A stretch of 54,559 bases of DNA from Myxococcales bacterium (GTDB lineage: Bacteria > Myxococcota_A > Polyangia > Polyangiales > Polyangiaceae). The DNA lies in NCBI GenBank assembly GCA_021847645.1, contig JAJZQG010000023.1, forward strand, positions 1 through 54,559, read 5' to 3'. How positions within the stretch are numbered: position 1 is the first letter of the stretch; every line of letters begins with the position of its first letter. Shown in pieces: positions 26,230-36,031 of this stretch. The translations under genes and the position numbers were made by a program. The notes beneath the pieces are model-generated. The model did no database searches and was not told the DNA's origin. It saw only the letters and a list, made by a program, of their open reading frames with translations.

Positions 26230-26502
26230 ATGGCTTCTCAACACGGCAGTTCAGGCAGACCCCCGACCTATACGCGACACCCCCGCGGCATGTTGTCTCC
26301 CAGCGAGAACCAAGCGATCGATCGGGCTCGTGACGTCTGTGACGGGAGCGGGATGCCGGGTTCGGGAGATTCCACCCTGCCGGCGCAGCACTGCTCGCAC
26401 GCGAGCCACGGCAGCCACGGCAGCCACGGCAGCCACGGCAGCCACGGCAGCCACGGTAGCCACGGCAGCCACGGCAGCCACGGCAGCCACGGGTCCTGGT
26501 GA
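26230..26502 (+). CDS. Small peptide with ten C-terminal Ser-His-Gly repeats
   Basis: 90 residues. Residues 1-57 form a leader-like segment (MASQHGSSGRPPTYTRHPRG, SENQAIDRARDVCDGSGMPG, PAQHCSHA); then come ten SHG units and a terminal Ser-Trp. Ribosome site GGAGGAACGCAG sits directly before ATG 26230, which is unusually strong and decides the start. The layout, a short precursor with a low-complexity C-terminal core, is that of a ribosomally made, modified peptide or a metal-binding peptide. The H-G-S period resembles the His-Xaa-Ser systems, but no radical SAM enzyme is nearby. Likely co-transcribed with the exported protein upstream. Confidence 0.6.
   Translation: MASQHGSSGRPPTYTRHPRGMLSPSENQAIDRARDVCDGSGMPGSGDSTLPAQHCSHASHGSHGSHGSHGSHGSHGSHGSHGSHGSHGSW
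26404..26493 (+). repeat. Ten tandem 9-bp repeats (AGCCACGGC) coding Ser-His-Gly
   Basis: Ten in-frame copies with only two single-base variants (AGCCACGGT and the last AGCCACGGG). Near-identity implies recent expansion by slippage, so copy number may vary between strains. Confidence 0.95.
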
Positions 26503-26699
26503 GCAGCGCCTTTGCCTGCGTGGCACGTGAGCTCGCTCCTCGTTACTGCGCTCCTCGTTTCAGCGCTGGGTTCCCAAGGCTCCAGGCCCACACCACGACG
26601 GACATGACGTCCAGGGACAGGAACGCCGTCACCATCACCAACCCGTGCCGCCTGCCCGAAGTGCAGAGAGCGATCGCCCAGCCAGCCGGGACCGCAGCA

Positions 26700-27527
26700 C
26701 TAGAACGATTCGGCTGATGCGGCCAGGCGACGAACGCTCGCCGCGTGCGTCCACCCTTCTTCCCCGCCATACTGGATGAGCACCAGCGAGCCGCGCTGCT
26801 CGTGGAGTTCCACCCGCGCGGCCTCCGGCACCGGATCGCGTCCTGTCGCTGCACCGTTGTCGTCGAGCATCTGCGCTTCCGGGGCCACGATCACCGCAGG
26901 CAGCGTGGTTCGCCGGATGTGCCGTGCCTGGGCCGACAATGCGCCGAACGCCAGCAAGCACACGAGGCCGATCGGTGTGGCGATCAGGCCAGCCAGGTGG
27001 CGTGGCCCGCGCGGTGCCTTGCGCAGGATCAGCCCCGCTGTCAGCACCAGCGACGACACGATCGCCCCCCACTCCCAGAAAGGCTCCGGCGCCAGCCCGA
27101 TGACGATCCGATCGAGCGACGGTCGAGCCTGGACCTCCGCCGGAGCGTCGTGCCGAACCCGCCGCCTGGCCACTTCGGCTCGCACCAGTTCCGCGGCGTG
27201 CTGGGCGTCGACGTCATCGGGATCGGCCAGCAAAGTCTCGTCGAACGCGGCGGCAGCCTGCCCGAGATCGCCGGGGCGTTCGGCCTTGCCTCGCACACGC
27301 GCGAGATAGGCGAGCCCCCGGTCGTAGCTGGCCGACGGGCTGGTCTCGCCCCGATCGGCCAGGGCCTCGAAGGTCGCAATGGCCTTGTCGTGGTCGCCGG
27401 CCTGCAGCGCCTTGACCCCTTCCTCGAAGAGCTGCTGGTTGGATTCCGGTGCGGCCCCCGCGCTCGAGCACACCAGCGCCGTGCATGCGCACAGCACCGT
27501 CAACGCCCTTCGTGCCCTTGCGCTCAT
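26700..27527 (-). CDS. batE: BatE-like TPR and SH3-like membrane protein
   Basis: 275 residues. Signal peptide (to SSAGA), TPR region (SNQQLFEEGVKALQAGDHDKAIATFEALADRG, SASYDRGLAYLARVRG), two membrane helices around 150-205 (WEWGAIVSSLVLTAGLIL, LAGLIATPIGLVCLLAFGAL), then an SH3-like C-terminus (PAVIVAPEAQMLDDNG, VELHEQRGSLVLIQYGGEEGWTHAASV). This is the BatE layout. Last gene of the BAT operon; its ATG overlaps the batD stop by 4 bp. BAT complexes at the inner membrane are linked to oxygen and stress tolerance and envelope integrity, with unknown biochemistry. Confidence 0.82.
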   Translation of the reverse strand: MSARARRALTVLCACTALVCSSAGAAPESNQQLFEEGVKALQAGDHDKAIATFEALADRGETSPSASYDRGLAYLARVRGKAERPGDLGQAAAAFDETLLADPDDVDAQHAAELVRAEVARRRVRHDAPAEVQARPSLDRIVIGLAPEPFWEWGAIVSSLVLTAGLILRKAPRGPRHLAGLIATPIGLVCLLAFGALSAQARHIRRTTLPAVIVAPEAQMLDDNGAATGRDPVPEAARVELHEQRGSLVLIQYGGEEGWTHAASVRRLAASAESF

Positions 27528-29413
27528 GCTCGGTCTCCGGCCGTCTTTGCTCTCGCTCGCGGCAGCTCACCGAGCAGCGCCTCGATATCGTCGAGCAGAG
27601 CCGTTGCCGCCGCAGCGTCGCTGGCGTCGTCGAACCGCAGCGCCTCGCAACGCTCTAGCAGCCCGACCGCGCGAGCTGCCAGCGAATGAGCGATCCCGCG
27701 CTGCTCGAGCTCGTCCGCGAGATGGTCTCGCAGCACGCCGCGTGTCTTCAACCCCGTGGCTGCTTCCAGGCCGATGTGAAGGGCTCGTTCGGCTCCTGCC
27801 GCGGCATCGGTGATCGACCTTCCGGTGGCAGCGCGACGCGCCTCTCGAAGCGCCAGCGCGCTGTGCCGTCCGAGCGATGTCCGCCACCGCAACAGGCGCT
27901 GGCGGGCGCGACGAATGGCCGACGACGCGAGCCCGTACAACAGAACGCCACTCGGGCCGACCACGAGCGCCAGCCAGAACAGCGGGCTGTCCGATAGCGG
28001 TTTGCGTGCGGATCTGGCAGGCACGAGCTGCGAACGCGCGGCGCCAATCCCCTCGAACCGGTCGGGCATCACCTCGGCGGACACGGCCGGGGCGGCGGAG
28101 GGCGTGACGGCCACCACGCCGAGCTTGGTCGTGGCGTGCTCGTACGCATGCCTCCACGGGTCGTAGAACGGCAGGTCGATGCTACCCAGGTCGATCTGAC
28201 CGGGCTGCAGCATCCGAACCACGTACGTAAAGACGCGCGTGCCGCGAATGCGGTCGTCGTCCGTCACGTCGAATTGCTCGCGTGTATTTGGGTCGAGCCA
28301 GTCCACTCCATTGCGCCGCGGCACCTCGAGCGACATCGGCAGGTTGCCCACGCCTTCGAGCTTCACGGTCACGCCAACCGCACCGCCCTGCACGACGGTC
28401 GTCGGGTTCACTTCCGAAGACACGGAGAATTGCCCGACGTCGCCCGCGCGAAATCCGATTGGACGTCCGGCCTCGGGCGCGTCGTGCACGCGCACGCGCA
28501 GCGTGGCCGAGCGACGTACGATGGGCGCGCGCAAGCCGATACCTTGGTAGGTCATCTGCAGCGGACCGATGGGCAGCATGCCGGTCTTGAGCGGGAACAG
28601 CGCGACCTTGCGGATGAGGCGAACCCTCCAGACGTCGCTGCCGACCTGTGCATAGCGGATCGCGGGCTCGTCATCCGGGGCCAGCAGCGGCCGCTGCAGG
28701 AAGTCGGAGGTCTCCGGCTCGTGCGCCTCGACCTGCTTGACCATCGCGTTCTGGGAGTACTCGTAGATCAGAAGGTTCGTCTGCTCGCCCAGCACGATGT
28801 CATTCTTGTCGACCGTGGCGCGAAGGAACACGATGCGGTCGGTGGGCGCGGGCATGGCCAGCGCGGGATCCGGAGCCGGAGCGGCAGGCTCCTGCATCTG
28901 GGGAAGGTCCGGGAACCCCGGCATCTTCGGGAAGCCGAACATGTCGAACAGGTCGAAGGGATCCTGCCGGCGCGGAAGGGTTCCGGCCGCATGCACGTTG
29001 ACCTGCACACGCTCGGACGTGAACCGCTTGCCTGCCCACATCACGGAGCCCGGCCCAATCGTCTGCCTTCCGGTCTTCCGCGCCTCGACCTGCCAGGATA
29101 CGTCGATTCCGGCCGACTGCTGAACGCCCGCGCCCGTGATGCTGACCTGGGTTTGCGGCATGATCTGGGGACCACCGCGCAGCACGAACCCCGGCGGAAG
29201 CGAGAGCTCCGGCTTCTCGGGGGCGCGGTCGCTCGCGGCGACCATGGCGGTGAGCTTGAAGATGAACACCCGGCCAACCTCCACGTCGCTGGGCAACGCC
29301 GCCGCCCGAAGGCTCGGACCGCTCTGCGCATCCGCGGGTGCGCTACACACGACGATCAGCAGGCCGGCCATCACGGCCAGCAGCAGCCGCAGCAGCGAAC
29401 GCGTGGCCGTCAC
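27524..29413 (-). CDS. batD: BatD family protein
   Basis: 629 residues. Signal peptide ending PADAQ, then repeated Ig-like beta domains: LRAAALPSDVEVGRVFIFKLT, LSLPPGFVLRGGPQIMPQ, DVSWQVEARKTGRQTIGPGSV, and the conserved YEYSQNAMVKQVEAHEPETSDF and FPLKTGMLPIGPLQMTY typical of BatD. A membrane helix (LFWLALVVGPSGVLLYGLA, about 480) leads to a cytoplasmic helical tail. It forms the large periplasmic part of the BAT machine. Overlaps batC and batE by 4 bp each. Confidence 0.87.
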   Translation of the reverse strand: MTATRSLLRLLLAVMAGLLIVVCSAPADAQSGPSLRAAALPSDVEVGRVFIFKLTAMVAASDRAPEKPELSLPPGFVLRGGPQIMPQTQVSITGAGVQQSAGIDVSWQVEARKTGRQTIGPGSVMWAGKRFTSERVQVNVHAAGTLPRRQDPFDLFDMFGFPKMPGFPDLPQMQEPAAPAPDPALAMPAPTDRIVFLRATVDKNDIVLGEQTNLLIYEYSQNAMVKQVEAHEPETSDFLQRPLLAPDDEPAIRYAQVGSDVWRVRLIRKVALFPLKTGMLPIGPLQMTYQGIGLRAPIVRRSATLRVRVHDAPEAGRPIGFRAGDVGQFSVSSEVNPTTVVQGGAVGVTVKLEGVGNLPMSLEVPRRNGVDWLDPNTREQFDVTDDDRIRGTRVFTYVVRMLQPGQIDLGSIDLPFYDPWRHAYEHATTKLGVVAVTPSAAPAVSAEVMPDRFEGIGAARSQLVPARSARKPLSDSPLFWLALVVGPSGVLLYGLASSAIRRARQRLLRWRTSLGRHSALALREARRAATGRSITDAAAGAERALHIGLEAATGLKTRGVLRDHLADELEQRGIAHSLAARAVGLLERCEALRFDDASDAAAATALLDDIEALLGELPRARAKTAGDRA

Positions 29414-30429
29414 TTGTCCGCCATCCCCCGCGCGTGCCTGCGAGCCGCGCGATTCTTCGCATCCTGCAGCTGGACCGTGGGCGCGGACTCGAGCATGTCG
29501 AGCACGCGGTCGTCCTGGCTCGAAGTCTGCGGCGGCTGGGCACCGCCGTCCGGCGCGCCGGCTTCCGGTTGCGTGTTCTGCTCGTTGGGCCCGGCTCCGT
29601 CGGGCGACCCATCTGCTCCCGCGTCCTGGCCCCCTTGTCCGCCATCGGACGCGGCGTCATGCCCCGCGTCCGGCGGCGACGCATCCTGGCCGCTGTCCTT
29701 GCCCGCGTCCTGGGACGCGTCCTGCGCGGCATCGGCGCCCGCATCCTGGTCTTGCGGCGCGTCCTGGGCACCATCCTGATCGTCGGAGGAGTCCGCCGCC
29801 GCATCGCGCTTGTTCTCGTCGTCGATTCGCTTGAGCGCGATGGCGCGATTCCACGCGGCATCGCGACCGACGCCGTCGCCGGCGTCCTCCGGCACGCCCG
29901 GAATCAGGGTCAGCGCCTTGTCATACGCGTCGACCGCCGCACGATACTGCCCGCGGAGAAACTCGAGGTTGCCTTGGAGATAGCGGGCGCGCGCGGCGAG
30001 CTCCACCGGTGTCGAAGAGGCGATGGAGATCGCGTCCAGCAGCCGAACCGCGCAGTCGACCTGATCGGAGCGAAGCCGTGCTTGGGCCTGCTGCTCCGGC
30101 GTCGGGCCACCGTCCGGAGCCACGGTCTCGTCGCCGAAGCGTGCGCCGAACTTCTCCGCGAGGTGGAACAGCGCAAGACCCAGGTCGAAGGTCGCGTCGT
30201 TTCGCTGGGTCGCCTTGTCCGGCACGCCGATCGATCCGCTGGCGCACTCGCCCGTGCCGATATAGGCCTCGAGCAGGTTCGCAGCCGCGCCAGCCTCGCC
30301 GGCGTCCAGGTCGTGGATCGCCTGGTCGACCTCGGGAGCATTGCGCTCGAACGGCCGGGACGGCGACCAGCCGCAACCGGCCACGAGCCAGCAAGACACG
30401 AGCGTGAGCACCACCGCGCTAGGTCGCAC
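29410..30429 (-). CDS. batC: BatC-like TPR lipoprotein with Asp/Ala-rich tail
   Basis: 339 residues. Leader MRPSAVVLTLVSCWLVAGC with lipobox VAGC (C19). TPR-like helices (about 30-210) include ARARYLQGNLEFLRGQYRAAVDAYDKAL and DAAWNRAIALKRID. A long low-complexity acidic segment (DQDGAQDAPQDQDAGADAAQ..., about 220-300) follows, then a helical end. Placement between batB and batD and the TPR match BatC; the lipid anchor and acidic tail are additions. Starts 11 bp inside the end of batB. Confidence 0.78.
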   Translation of the reverse strand: MRPSAVVLTLVSCWLVAGCGWSPSRPFERNAPEVDQAIHDLDAGEAGAAANLLEAYIGTGECASGSIGVPDKATQRNDATFDLGLALFHLAEKFGARFGDETVAPDGGPTPEQQAQARLRSDQVDCAVRLLDAISIASSTPVELAARARYLQGNLEFLRGQYRAAVDAYDKALTLIPGVPEDAGDGVGRDAAWNRAIALKRIDDENKRDAAADSSDDQDGAQDAPQDQDAGADAAQDASQDAGKDSGQDASPPDAGHDAASDGGQGGQDAGADGSPDGAGPNEQNTQPEAGAPDGGAQPPQTSSQDDRVLDMLESAPTVQLQDAKNRAARRHARGMADK

Positions 30430-31513
30430 GCTGCACTCCTTTTCTCGCGGCGAGGCGTCGCCGGGGGCGAGCGGGGGCGGGAGGAGGCGCCTTGAACGAC
30501 CGGCGCTTCGCTTGGGAAAGGAACGTGTCCACGAGCAACAGCGCCAGAGCCGCGCCCAGCGGGTAGTAGAACACGTCCGCGTAGACCGTCTCGACCTTCT
30601 CGGCGAGCTCCGAGTGCATCATCTGCTCGAGGTGCCTGGCGATGACGTCGATGCCGGTCGAACCGGGGCCGGCCCGGACCACGTTGCCCCCGGCGGCCTG
30701 CGCGATGCTCACCAGCTGCGCTTCACCCTTGGCCGACAGCGTCGTCATCAACGGCTTGCCGTCGTCGTCCGTGCGCCAGCCCGTGACGTCGCCCGCAGGA
30801 TCGACATCGGGAATGCGCTCGGGAGTGCGGCCGCCGACCTGCACGACATCGACGGTTGTGCCGCTCTGTCCGATGGACTGGGCCACGGAAACCGGATCAC
30901 CCTCGAGATCCTCGCCGTCGGTGATGAGCACGATGACGCGTCGGTGATCCTTGGACTTGGGGTCGCGCACGAGCAGCTCGTTGGCGCGTTGCAGCGCGCG
31001 TGCGATCGCGGTTCCGCCCACGGGCATGTCGTTGGGCTCGAGCTGGCGGAAGAACTGGGCGATGGCCATGCCGTCGGAGGTCAGCGGGAAGCCGATGGGC
31101 TCGCCGGCGAAGGCGACGGCGGCGAAGCGAGCGCCGGGGAGATCCTGGATGAGGCGTGCGACCTCGGCCTTGGCGCGCGCGATGCGCGAGGGCGCGATGT
31201 CGCGCGCATACATGCTCTTGGAGTAGTCGAGCACCAGCACGACATCGAGGTTGGTGGCGGGGATCAGGCGGGTGCCGCGGCCGTACTGCGGGCGCGCCAT
31301 GGCGACGAACACGAGCGCGGTGGCCAGGACGATGAGCACGCCCTTGGCGGCACGACGGATGCTGCTGGGGAAGGTGACGAGGCCTTCGACGAGGGGACGG
31401 TCGCCGAAGCGGAGAACCGAGCGGACCAGCCCGAGCCCGCCCAGCACGAGCAGAAGCGCCACGACCAGAGCGGTCGCGGAGCCCACGAGCCACAGGGGGT
31501 GAGCGAACTTCAC
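30419..31513 (-). CDS. batB: BatB-like von Willebrand factor A membrane protein
   Basis: 364 residues. Two N-terminal membrane helices (about 8-30 and 60-75), then a vWA domain with MIDAS DYSKSM, a Thr in GGTAIARAL and LITDGED, and a C-terminal membrane helix (FYYPLGAALALLLVDTFL). FVAMARPQYGRG before the vWA domain is a BatA/BatB hallmark. The MIDAS binds a divalent metal and a partner protein. Overlaps batA by 4 bp and batC by 11 bp. Confidence 0.87.
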   Translation of the reverse strand: MKFAHPLWLVGSATALVVALLLVLGGLGLVRSVLRFGDRPLVEGLVTFPSSIRRAAKGVLIVLATALVFVAMARPQYGRGTRLIPATNLDVVLVLDYSKSMYARDIAPSRIARAKAEVARLIQDLPGARFAAVAFAGEPIGFPLTSDGMAIAQFFRQLEPNDMPVGGTAIARALQRANELLVRDPKSKDHRRVIVLITDGEDLEGDPVSVAQSIGQSGTTVDVVQVGGRTPERIPDVDPAGDVTGWRTDDDGKPLMTTLSAKGEAQLVSIAQAAGGNVVRAGPGSTGIDVIARHLEQMMHSELAEKVETVYADVFYYPLGAALALLLVDTFLSQAKRRSFKAPPPAPARPRRRLAARKGVQRAT

Positions 31514-32655
31514 GGGAACCTCCGCAGCCAGGAGGCCCGCAACAAGGCATCGATCGCCACCAGCAGCACGCCGGGCAGCAGCACCAGCGGGAAAAGATCC
31601 TCGAACGACGCCGCGCTAGCTTCGAACCTGGTCTTCTCCAGGCTGTCGAGCACGTCGTGCATGCTGCGCGACAGCGCCATCGCGTCCGTCGCCACGTAGC
31701 TCTTGCCGCCCGTCTCGGAGGACATCTTCTGCAGCAGCTGGGGATTCACCGGATAGCGGGCTCGCACGTACTGCGGATGCCCGAACAGGTCCGTGCCGTC
31801 CTGCACTTCGACGTCGTCGCCGTTTCCGATCTGGATCGTGTAGATCTTGCAGCCGACCACTGTCGCCAGGTGCGCCGCGTATTCAGGGGAAATGGCACCT
31901 GCATTCGAGTCGCCGTCGGTCAGCAGAATGATGGCCTTGGAGCGGGCGTCGCTGCGGCGAAGACGGGCCACGGCGACACCCGTAGCATCGCCGATCGCCG
32001 TGGCGCTGCCGTCGATGAGATCGAGCGACATCTTGCTGACGAGGGTGTCGAGCAGGTGATAGTCGAGCGTGGGAGGCGACAGCACATAGGCCGACCTGCC
32101 GAAGACCACCACGCCGATGCGATCGGTCTTGCGGCGCGAGATGAAGTCGCGAATGACTTCCTTGGCCATGTCGAGGCGCGTGGGCCTGAGCTTGCCGTTC
32201 CTGACTTCCGGAGGGAGCTGGTTGGCCGGCGCGTCCATCACCGCCCGCATGGACCCGGACAGGTCGAGCACCAGCACGATGTCGATGCCGAGTTCGTCGG
32301 CGGAGTCTGGACGGGCAAGCGAGATGGGCCGGGCGAGCGACAAGGCGATCATTCCCACGGCCAGAGCTCGCAGCACGCCGGGCAGATCGCGGAACCATGC
32401 GCGAGGTCCCCGCGGTCCGGCGGCCAGGGGCTGCAGCGTGCCGATGCGCAATCGCGGCATCCGGGCGTCCTCGCCGATCGTGCCTCGCCACAGCACCACC
32501 GGCACGAGCAGCAGCAGCAACAGTGCCCAGGGCGATCGGAACTGCACGTTCCACCACTCCGCCCCGCGCATCGCGTACGGATACGCGAGCGCCGCGACGC
32601 CGCAGACCAGCGTGAGCCCGGCGATGATCCCGATCCTGGGCGCAAGGCGTCTCAT
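31510..32655 (-). CDS. batA: BatA-like von Willebrand factor A membrane protein
   Basis: 381 residues. Membrane helices near 8-28 and 42-58 (FRSPWALLLLLLVPVVL) are followed by SLARPISLARP and a vWA domain with MIDAS DLSGSM, GSATAIGDATGVAVARL and LLTDGDSNAG. A C-terminal membrane helix (DLFPLVLLPGVLLVAIDALL) ends the chain. ATG 32655 overlaps the upstream gene's stop (ATGA); the long frame upstream of it is antisense noise. Paired with BatB as in other BAT operons. Confidence 0.87.
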   Translation of the reverse strand: MRRLAPRIGIIAGLTLVCGVAALAYPYAMRGAEWWNVQFRSPWALLLLLLVPVVLWRGTIGEDARMPRLRIGTLQPLAAGPRGPRAWFRDLPGVLRALAVGMIALSLARPISLARPDSADELGIDIVLVLDLSGSMRAVMDAPANQLPPEVRNGKLRPTRLDMAKEVIRDFISRRKTDRIGVVVFGRSAYVLSPPTLDYHLLDTLVSKMSLDLIDGSATAIGDATGVAVARLRRSDARSKAIILLTDGDSNAGAISPEYAAHLATVVGCKIYTIQIGNGDDVEVQDGTDLFGHPQYVRARYPVNPQLLQKMSSETGGKSYVATDAMALSRSMHDVLDSLEKTRFEASAASFEDLFPLVLLPGVLLVAIDALLRASWLRRFP

Positions 32656-33941
32656 GATGCGTCCCCCGGCGGTGACGGAGCGGGCGCTGCCGGTGGCGCA
32701 GGCGGAGAGGGCGGCGGAGCCTGCAGGACCGGCTGGGGCGCGGCATGAGGCATCGTGTCGTTCACGAGCCGCTCGGCGCGATCGAGCATCGCGATGCAGT
32801 CGTCGGACGTGGGCAACCAGCGCGCGAACTTGACCAGGTCGCAGTCGGCGAGCAGCGCGCGCACCGTCTCGAGATGCGCGAATGGCGGCGAGACTTGCCC
32901 GAGCGCCGCCATGGCTTCGTCGGTCGTCGACTCGATGCCGTCGAAGCCATACAGGGAACCGAGGTAGCGCCGCGTGGTGTCCGACACGCGGTCGACGTGC
33001 TCGGCGATCTGCCCCGACTCGAGCAACGTCGAGTGACGCAGGGCAGCAAGCTCCTCGAGGGCGATCTCCCACGGCGGGCGCGGTGGCGGTGGTGGTGGCG
33101 CCGGACGAGGCCTGCGCAGCCAGCGCAGCACCAGCCACGTCAGCACTGCCGCCGCGGCAGCTCCGATCGCCACGCCGTAGGTCAGATCGCGCGCGACCGT
33201 CCATTCTTCGCGTTGCCGTCGCGGGCCGGGATTGCCCTTGGGAGCGGCTTCCGGCTCGTTGGCGGTCGGATCGTCGACGGTCACGACGTGCGGTTGCGTG
33301 CACAACGTCATCAGATCGCCGCTTGCGCGCGCGATCGCGATGGGCACCGGCGGTATCGTCAGCTCGTGGCGACCGGGTGTGGGCGGTAACGCCACGAACG
33401 GGATCGTGAGCTCGGTGACCGCGCCCTGACCGTCCGCGCGACGCGTGAGCGAAGGCGCGGAGCCGCCGTCGGGGGAGGGGAACGCGAAGCCCGCGGCTTC
33501 GATGGCGCGCGCAGCGTCGCTGTCCCGCTGGACGTGAAAGCCGTCGGGAAGGACCGTCTCGCCCTTGCCATGATGCACGACCACGTGAAGCGGCAGGGCG
33601 TAGCCGCTGTATCCGCGATCCGGAAAGCTCTCCTCGAGCTTGGGGCGCGTCGCGCCATCCGGGATGTGCTCCATGCAGCTCGCCCAGATGCGCTCGCCAT
33701 CCGCGGCGCCCGCGTCTTCCACCGTGACGCCCGTTGCGCCGGGCGCGCTCGCGTCCGCTTCCGGTGCCGCATCCGATGCATCCGCGCTCGACGCATCGGC
33801 ATCGCCCGCAAGCGCGCCGTGTGTGGCGCCTGCGTCGTGCCGCGGGGCCGGGCCGGCGTCCGCGCCGAAGGACGGCACGGTGGCGCAGAGCGTCGCGCCC
33901 AGCACGGCGACGGCCAGCGAGACGTGTCGCGCCGGGCTCAT
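32652..33941 (-). CDS. BAT-operon membrane protein, DUF4381-like
   Basis: 429 residues. Signal peptide (ending SFGADA), an Asp/Ala-rich linker, then a beta-sandwich-like periplasmic domain (RGYSGYALPLHVVVHHGKGETVLPDGF, VTELTIPFVALPPTPGRHEL). A membrane helix (YGVAIGAAAAAVLTWLVL, about 255) is followed by a cytoplasmic helical domain (PWEIALEELAALR, VSDTTRRYLGSLYGFDGIESTTDEAM, VKFARW) that matches the gene commonly found between the DUF58 and batA genes. ATG 33941 overlaps the DUF58 stop by 4 bp. Confidence 0.75.
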   Translation of the reverse strand: MSPARHVSLAVAVLGATLCATVPSFGADAGPAPRHDAGATHGALAGDADASSADASDAAPEADASAPGATGVTVEDAGAADGERIWASCMEHIPDGATRPKLEESFPDRGYSGYALPLHVVVHHGKGETVLPDGFHVQRDSDAARAIEAAGFAFPSPDGGSAPSLTRRADGQGAVTELTIPFVALPPTPGRHELTIPPVPIAIARASGDLMTLCTQPHVVTVDDPTANEPEAAPKGNPGPRRQREEWTVARDLTYGVAIGAAAAAVLTWLVLRWLRRPRPAPPPPPPRPPWEIALEELAALRHSTLLESGQIAEHVDRVSDTTRRYLGSLYGFDGIESTTDEAMAALGQVSPPFAHLETVRALLADCDLVKFARWLPTSDDCIAMLDRAERLVNDTMPHAAPQPVLQAPPPSPPAPPAAPAPSPPGDAS

Positions 33942-34822
33942 CGCAGCCTCACCCGCTGCGCCCGGCGCGCGAACAGGTCGCGAATCGGCGTCACGAAGGA
34001 GCCGTCCGTGCGCACGATGCAAGCGTCGAGCGAGTGCTTCTTGAACAGTTGCAGGCGGTCGTTGCGCAGGCGTCGCATGGCGCGTGCGTAGTGATCGCGC
34101 ACGCGCGGGTCGGAGGTGTCGACCACGACGGACTCTCCTGTCTCGAGGTCCTCGAAGGTCGCGAGGCCGACCGACGGGAGCTCCTCGTCGCGGGGGTCGA
34201 TGAGCATGACGGGAATGATGTCGTGCTTGGCGGCGGCCAGAGCCAGGGCTCGTTCGAAGCCGCTGGCGAAGAAGTCGCTGATCACGAAGGCCAGGCTCCT
34301 GCGCCGGGCGACCTTGGCGAGGGTGTGCAGCGCCCCGTCGAGGTTGGTGGTGGCGCTGCGCGGCTTGAAGCCGAGGATCTCGCGCACCACACGCAGCACG
34401 TGCTTGTCGCCTTTCTTGGGAGGAACGAGCTTCTCGATGCGGTCGGTGGCGATGACCAGGCCGACCCGATCGTTGTTGCGGATCGCGCTGAAGGACACCA
34501 GCGCGGCGACTTCTCCCGCGACCTGGGCCTTGGTCGCGCGACGCGTTCCGAACAGCTCGCTGCTCGACAGATCGACCACGAGCATGACCGTCAGCTCGCG
34601 CTCCTCGACGAACACCTTCACAAAGGGTTCGTTCATGCGGGCGGTCACGTTCCAGTCGATCTTCCGGACGTCGTCGCCCTGCAAGTACTGGCGGACGTCG
34701 CGGAAGGCGAGGCCCTGGCCCTTGAAGACCGACGTGTAGCTGCCGGCGAGCTCGTCATTGGCCAGCCTGGCGGTGACGAACTCGATCTTGCGCAGCTGTC
34801 GCAGCAGTTCCTTCGGGATCAT
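33938..34822 (-). CDS. DUF58 family protein (vWA-like)
   Basis: 294 residues. Hallmarks: GSYTSVFKGQGLAFRDVRQYLQGDDVRKIDWNVTARMNEPFVKVFVEERELTVMLVVDLSSSE, the conserved DUF58 core, followed by VSFSAIRNNDRVGLVIATD. The vWA-like MIDAS reads DLSSS. It acts with MoxR ATPases, perhaps as an adaptor for protein or complex assembly. 21 bp downstream of moxR and overlapping the next gene by 4 bp. Confidence 0.92.
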   Translation of the reverse strand: MIPKELLRQLRKIEFVTARLANDELAGSYTSVFKGQGLAFRDVRQYLQGDDVRKIDWNVTARMNEPFVKVFVEERELTVMLVVDLSSSELFGTRRATKAQVAGEVAALVSFSAIRNNDRVGLVIATDRIEKLVPPKKGDKHVLRVVREILGFKPRSATTNLDGALHTLAKVARRRSLAFVISDFFASGFERALALAAAKHDIIPVMLIDPRDEELPSVGLATFEDLETGESVVVDTSDPRVRDHYARAMRRLRNDRLQLFKKHSLDACIVRTDGSFVTPIRDLFARRAQRVRLR

Positions 34823-34843
34823 CGGGGCCTCGAAAGCCTGGGC

Positions 34844-35830
<987 letters not shown>

Positions 35831-36031
35831 GTCTGGGAAGCCTCCGCCGGCGGGGAAGGGCCTACGGGGGGGCGGGCCCGCCTGCAACTCGGATGCGTGG
35901 GACAATCCAACCGGCTGGACTATTCCCGGCCCCCACCATGGGGGAGCAATCGAGCGCCGGGACCATGCAGCACGCGCCCCTGCAGCGCAAGCACCCTCGC
36001 ACCCGGAACCGGCTCCGCGCCTCGCAACAGG

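Noticed and set aside
26404..26493. Short regular repeats considered as a CRISPR array
   Set aside because: The 9-bp units are contiguous without spacers and lie in frame in a coding sequence.
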